DNA of 64,000 nt from Membranipora membranacea (Eukaryota > Bryozoa > Gymnolaemata > Cheilostomatida > Membraniporidae): the NCBI GenBank assembly GCA_914767715.1, contig OU612070.1, positions 26,214,025-26,278,024 on the forward strand. Direction: 5' to 3'. Position numbers and translations under genes: made by a program. The notes beneath the pieces are model-generated. The model was not told the DNA's origin, did not search any database, and saw nothing but the letters and a program-made list of their open reading frames with translations. Below are positions 59,325-64,000 of the stretch, piece after piece; within the stretch, counting starts at the first letter, position 1; every line of letters starts with the position of its first letter.

Positions 59325-62031
59325 TATTCAGTCGAGCCGACAACATTTAGTTAGATGCTTTCCAGTCACAATAGCGTTACGGAGTAAAGCTATCTTCTCC
59401 CACTATAAACATCTATCAGCCGAACCTAATGTTTTGCATAAGAATTATGCACGGGTAATCGGCTTTGATTGGCATTTAGGTAGTGTTTCCATGGTGATGT
59501 CATTTATTAAAGTGCCTGCAAATAAAAATAGTTCCTCAAAACTAATCTTATGATAGTTTTTAATTAATTAGAAGATTTGTATTAACAAAGTTCCGGGCTG
59601 GATATTTTCAGCTTTTACAATTTTTCTCAAAACAGCAATGACTGGCTGACACCCAAACACAGTCATAGTTTTGGTGGTCATGAATTAGGGGATAACCCAG
59701 TAGAAGTGGCCCACCTCTGTAGGCTTGAATCTTTCATATAATTTATTAGTTCCTAACAAACTATCATGCAAATAGCTTATGCACAATGAAGATAGCAGAC
59801 TTTGCATCCACCCCCAGGGGAAAACTGTCACATTTTATGCTCTAAGATCCTGATAACATTATAAAGGAGTAAAGTGTCAAAAGTGTCAGTTTCTGGGCTC
59901 AATTTGATTAGAAAACAATTTTCATGTTGATATGTATAATTAATGTTGATAAATATATGCCTGTTCACATATTTATTTTATTGCAGATCTTTGGAGGTCT
60001 TTGCAATGGCATTGAAGGAATCCACAGTCACATATTAATTTCTCGTCAATTTAATGCTGTTAGTAGTAATAGTATCGTACTTTATTGCTGTGTAACACCT
60101 TTGATACCATTCTGGTCAGAAATCATTAATAATTACCATAATTACCGTGCTTGCATTTCTCAACTAGAGGAAACTTACTTAGCTCAAATGAGGCCAAACT
60201 ATTGCTGAAAACTATTTGTATGACAGGTTATTTTTGATATTTATTCTAGCTTCAGAACTCTAAAGCCTGCAGCAAGCAGCCATCACATTTACTTCCACTG
60301 TGCTCTACTGTGCATTACTGATGATATATGTTGTTATTAGTATTACTTTTTAGCAAAATAATACATCATGGTGCTAAATATTTTAAACAAACCATCTAAG
60401 CGCTCTGATAACAGCGTCTTTATGCGGAACAAATCTATTTAGCATTACCTTAACTATTAGTCATTCCGTAATAACTCCTTAATCTATTGCTACATTTTTG
60501 CTCAGAACTGTTCTGAATATCTGACGCCCATAATCACGCAAATAACTGCCATTTGCTTTGTTGTTGTCTTCATCGACTTACATTCCAAATTTTTGTTGAT
60601 ACTAAGGATCAGATTTTGAATTTAAAAATGATTTTTTTTTCTATAAACAAGGATCGGTCCTATCTAACGGCCCCTTGAGTTCGGATGGCCTGTGCGAGAT
60701 AGGAACCCTGTTGCCAGCCTCTCTTATTTTGAAATAGCCGGAGTGGGACCTTTACATCTTGCCCTGATCAGCATGATTTGAATCTCCACCTAAAAACCAA
60801 CCAAATATGAATCTCGATTTTACAGCCCCATCAACCAGTATGTAAGCACGGCTTTTTGATCACACAGATTCAAAATCAAAAAGATTTATCCCATCATAAA
60901 CGGTTTTCTAGATATGCCCATTTCAGCTTCTTTTTCTTGTGCATTGACAGGACAACTCCAAACATTTATCCAAATTTGTGCTCTGTCTATTAATTAAACT
61001 AAATTTATGATTCTCGATATGATCCTAGCATCTCATCTGCCTGATGACAAGGATGATGTTTTTATCTCTTTTTTGATAGATGCTGGCAAAAACTGTTGTT
61101 TCGGTGAAAAGGTATTTCTCCTCCTGGTATTGTTTCATGATACAGAATTCTGCTTTCACTACTTAACATAATATGCAGTGTAGGCAGTCTTGTGGCAATA
61201 ATATGCAATATGCCCATAGTTATGGGAAAATTTATTATAGACTACCCAAAGACCCAAGCATGTTATAGTCAGGCAGTTACTTGCTTTGGTCTTTGGGTAG
61301 TCTTTATGTTACTCAGTTTGTCAATTATGTAAGCTATAGGATCTGATAAAATTCTGATCCATCAATACAATGTTGATTGCCATTCAAGGAACATCCAATT
61401 CAGATGACAGAAAGGTCCCATGAAAAGCCATAAACTTCGAGTTTTTTTTATTCATAGACCAATTATTAGCACAAGTAATTCATCGTCAAGTTTCTGCCCT
61501 CTCGATTACTAGTTGACATTAGATAATTATCATCCATGATGATTGAAGCAAGTTCACAAACTATGAACCCAATACATTTTTGTCAAGGACATGTAAATTG
61601 ATTGGCCTATATCAGCATCAGGTTTGAAATTTCCAAGCATTCAGTGGTTTTGTCAATATTGACTGCTGGACAGAAATGTACATCGTGAGATAATAGTCTT
61701 AGAGCCTTGAGCCAATATTGTGGTGTATTATTTAACATTTGGTCAGCAATTGCTTGCGTGGTGCTCCAACTAGATAATTAACCTCTTTGTGACCTTGTTG
61801 AACTCTGATTGCATGATTTGATTGAATTCATGGTGTATGTTCTTAAATTTAGAAGATCAAAGAGGTTCAATTTGAATGCTTGAACAGTATGTCTCATGCC
61901 ACTGCCAAATATAAGATAAATAGTTGAGCAGTGAAAGTTATTGGGCTTGTAAACTCAGTAATCACTGGGATGATCAGGTAAAAATGTTAGCAGAAAGTTT
62001 GATATTGAGAAAACAGCTGGTTTGGGGAAAT
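59325..62031. other. Gap between the RGS gene and the secreted-protein gene
   Basis: Presumed RGS promoter side on the left. Plus open frames 59924-60208 and 61924-62127 have no signature; the latter overlaps the last exon of the minus-strand gene. The hairpin at 61239-61303 is listed separately. Confidence 0.4.
61239..61303. repeat. 22-bp inverted repeat hairpin
   Basis: 61239-61260 and 61282-61303 are reverse complements with one mismatch (AGACTACCCAAAGACC at the base). The loop is 21 bases. It could be a small inverted-repeat element or the stem of a short RNA hairpin; the stem does not extend further. Confidence 0.8.
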
Positions 62032-62037
62032 TTTATT
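62032..62037 (-). promoter_or_regulatory. AATAAA polyadenylation signal
   Basis: On the minus strand, 44 bases beyond the stop of the secreted-protein gene. It supports the last exon chosen there. Confidence 0.6.
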
Positions 62038-62081
62038 GGAATCAGTCAACATTATGATTCAGAGTTCATACAAAGGCATTA

Positions 62082-63687
62082 TCATATTCCACATGTTTCT
62101 GGCTGTCCAGTCATTCTGGCGATCTGATTTTCAAAGTCACACTCCGCCTGGGCTACAACATGACAAGAAACCATGATGAATAATATAATATATAATATAA
62201 TATGATAAATATTCTAAGTGGTTTACAGATAAAATCTTGAGTAGATCAATGGTGACATGACATCAACAGGAAAACAAACTTTAATAGTTGTAGTAATATA
62301 TTTATAAAAAGTCTGGGTATTGCTGTTAACCAGCCTAATAGGACTTTACATTGCTTCTGTTTGAGGATTGGTCAATAAAAATGAACTTACTTAAGCAGTA
62401 GTCTTTTCTGTAGGAGAAGTAGCCAGCACAGCAACCGTGTGTTGCACAGGCATATTCACGGGTCGTGGCGCGATGGTGCTTTCTGGATATAACCCTCGTC
62501 ACTATACTGGAGACAGAAAACATATTATTAGATGCATGATATTTATGTTTAAACATACACCAAAGAGGAGCAGCATTACAGAACTTAATAGCAATAATTG
62601 GAGTGATTGAAGAATACAATATCATAGACATCTCTGATGAGTTGATTCATGCTAGCTGTGCATCTCCATGCTCACCAACGTCAACTCAACACAAAACTAT
62701 TTATTTTTAAAATCTTTTTTTTTTGTATTTTTTTATTACTTACTCATAAAACTTTCCAATAACAGGGCTGTAGTTTTGAAAAAAAAAGGCAGATGAGGCA
62801 AAAATCTGAGGCAGGTCCAAAACATCACTAAGAAAGGTGCAATAACCTCCCCAAAGTAATTATGGTTATATGAATAGCAATAGGTAATCCCAAAGAAAGT
62901 GTTAGGAGCTTTCTAGGGAGTAAGAGCCTCCCTGCCGAACCACAAAATAAGCAAGATTTCGAGTATCACATAAGTACTCACTAGTAGCGCTGCACATAGT
63001 TGATACAATCTGCTTCTGTGGGCCTGTTTGGGTAAAGTCTCGATGGACAGGGGCCAGAGACTTTGCCATAGACGGCAGCCTTTGAGTAACTATCGTGCAT
63101 GGTCTCATTCCTCAAATAATGTTCCACGGTAGTGACATTGTGAGCTTCACCCTCGCAACACCACCCGGTCTGTCTGACAATAGAAAACAAACAAATAATA
63201 TAATATATTATATAATATAATACAGCCAAGTGAAATATTAATCTCTATCTAGCCTCTGAACTATTTTGATGGAATTTGGACAGTGTTGCTGTAAACAATG
63301 ACAAGAATACGTGGATATTTCTCTTTCCAGAACATTGAGATTGAGAGACATCAATATGCATAGATTGTTTAGAAGCTTCTGCATGAGAAATTTCACAAAA
63401 GTTTATAACATTTTGATTGAAAAGTTTTTAAAGTAGGTATACTTGATAACCATTAATCAACAACACACTGACGCCATTGTGAGCAATAGAACAATAAAAT
63501 CTAGCAGCGCAATCACTTACAGAGTTACAGGTTCAGCCGGAACAAACACTGGTGGGTCTTCAATAGAATCAGCATCTGAAGTTTCCAACACAATCTTTTC
63601 ACCAATTTTTTCACCGATAGCCGAACACCAACTGCAGACCATCAACAGCATCGACAGCATCACACACCACTTCACATAGCTCACCAT
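62082..63687 (-). CDS. Small secreted cysteine-rich protein, four exons, 181 aa
   Basis: Coding exons 63687-63521, 63173-62982, 62506-62391 and 62152-62082 join with matching phases (2, 2, 1) and clean GT-AG sites. Residues 1-22 form a signal peptide (VSYVKWCVMLSMLLMVCSW). An acidic linker (SDADSIEDPPVFVPAEP) follows, then a cysteine-rich body: TGWCCEGEAHN, GPCPSRLYPN, TEADCINYVQRYY, REYACATHGCCAGYF, DYCLTQAECDFENQ and PETCGI. There are two potential N-glycosylation sites (NVT, NET). No membrane segment follows, so it should be exported. The CC-Gly-Tyr spacing recalls EMI modules, but I do not recognise a known family. An acceptor at 63694 implies a 5' leader intron. AATAAA lies 44 bases past the stop. 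Confidence 0.72.
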
Positions 63688-63693
63688 CTTCAC

Positions 63694-64000
63694 CTGTATG
63701 AATCAAACAATACATTACTTTGAGTGGATATTCAAACTGCTTAAACAACTTTTTGCAGGGAAGCTGGTCACTTTGAGCAACATACTTGCTCTATCTAACT
63801 AATTTTTTTCTTCCTTCTTTTTTTTGCACATTACTAAAAGCTATTATTTTTAATTTTTATGATGCCAATAAACGAATCCAAAAAAATAGCTGTAAGTTTA
63901 ATCATTGTAGATATTCAAATAAGAAGTCAAAGAGTCAAACACATTGGTCCTCTGCTAATTTCTGATCCCAAAAATGTGCCAATCACCTCCATAGGGATAA
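63694..64000. other. Right edge, no gene recognised
   Basis: Probable 5' leader intron of the secreted-protein gene. T-rich and A-rich runs only. Confidence 0.4.

Overview
The window is animal nuclear DNA. It is AT-rich, its genes are split by GT-AG introns, and more than half of it is repeats. The protein families point to an invertebrate: a Toll-like receptor with one C-terminal cysteine cluster, an R7-type RGS protein, a PAN plus C-type lectin protein, a THAP protein, a GT31 glycosyltransferase and a carbohydrate sulfotransferase. A marine spiralian would fit, but I cannot place it further. Gene models were assembled by hand from splice signals, reading-frame continuity and family motifs. 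No search was run.

Left part (1-12.5 kb): a decayed Ty3/gypsy pol (minus strand), a 2.1-kb fold-back element (arms 2116-2480 and 3846-4232) with an internal tandem array, weak orphan exons, a two-exon THAP gene (8203-9061), a 13-bp minisatellite (10492-11085), and a broken C-type lectin exon on the minus strand (12068-12170).

Middle (12572-28597): a tandem segmental duplication. Copy A is 12572-21962 and copy B is 21963-28597. Each copy carries the last exon of a sulfotransferase, a minisatellite/tRNA-like element, a non-LTR reverse transcriptase remnant, an AATC tetranucleotide array and part of a GT31 glycosyltransferase. The copies differ by clean events: a 2617-bp insertion (A only, flanked by CTAC repeats), a 1.5-kb non-LTR insertion splitting the GT31 in A, a 1284-bp deletion in A, a 51-bp in-frame deletion in the B GT31, and a nonsense mutation in the B sulfotransferase. 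Together they give a local history of mutation after duplication.

Right part (28.6-64 kb): mostly single-copy genes. A PAN/C-type lectin gene runs on the plus strand (34228-41328). Its 6-kb intron holds a small SAM-like coding unit (35562-37203) and a tRNA-derived inverted repeat pair. On the minus strand follow a Toll-like receptor (43162-46754, 4 coding exons, 941 aa), a complete 13-exon R7 RGS gene (52004-59324, 438 aa) with a pogo-like MITE in one intron, and a 4-exon small secreted cysteine-rich protein (62082-63687, 181 aa). The lectin, TLR and secreted protein fit recognition or extracellular roles. The RGS protein would act in G-protein signalling. Nothing shows that these neighbours work together.
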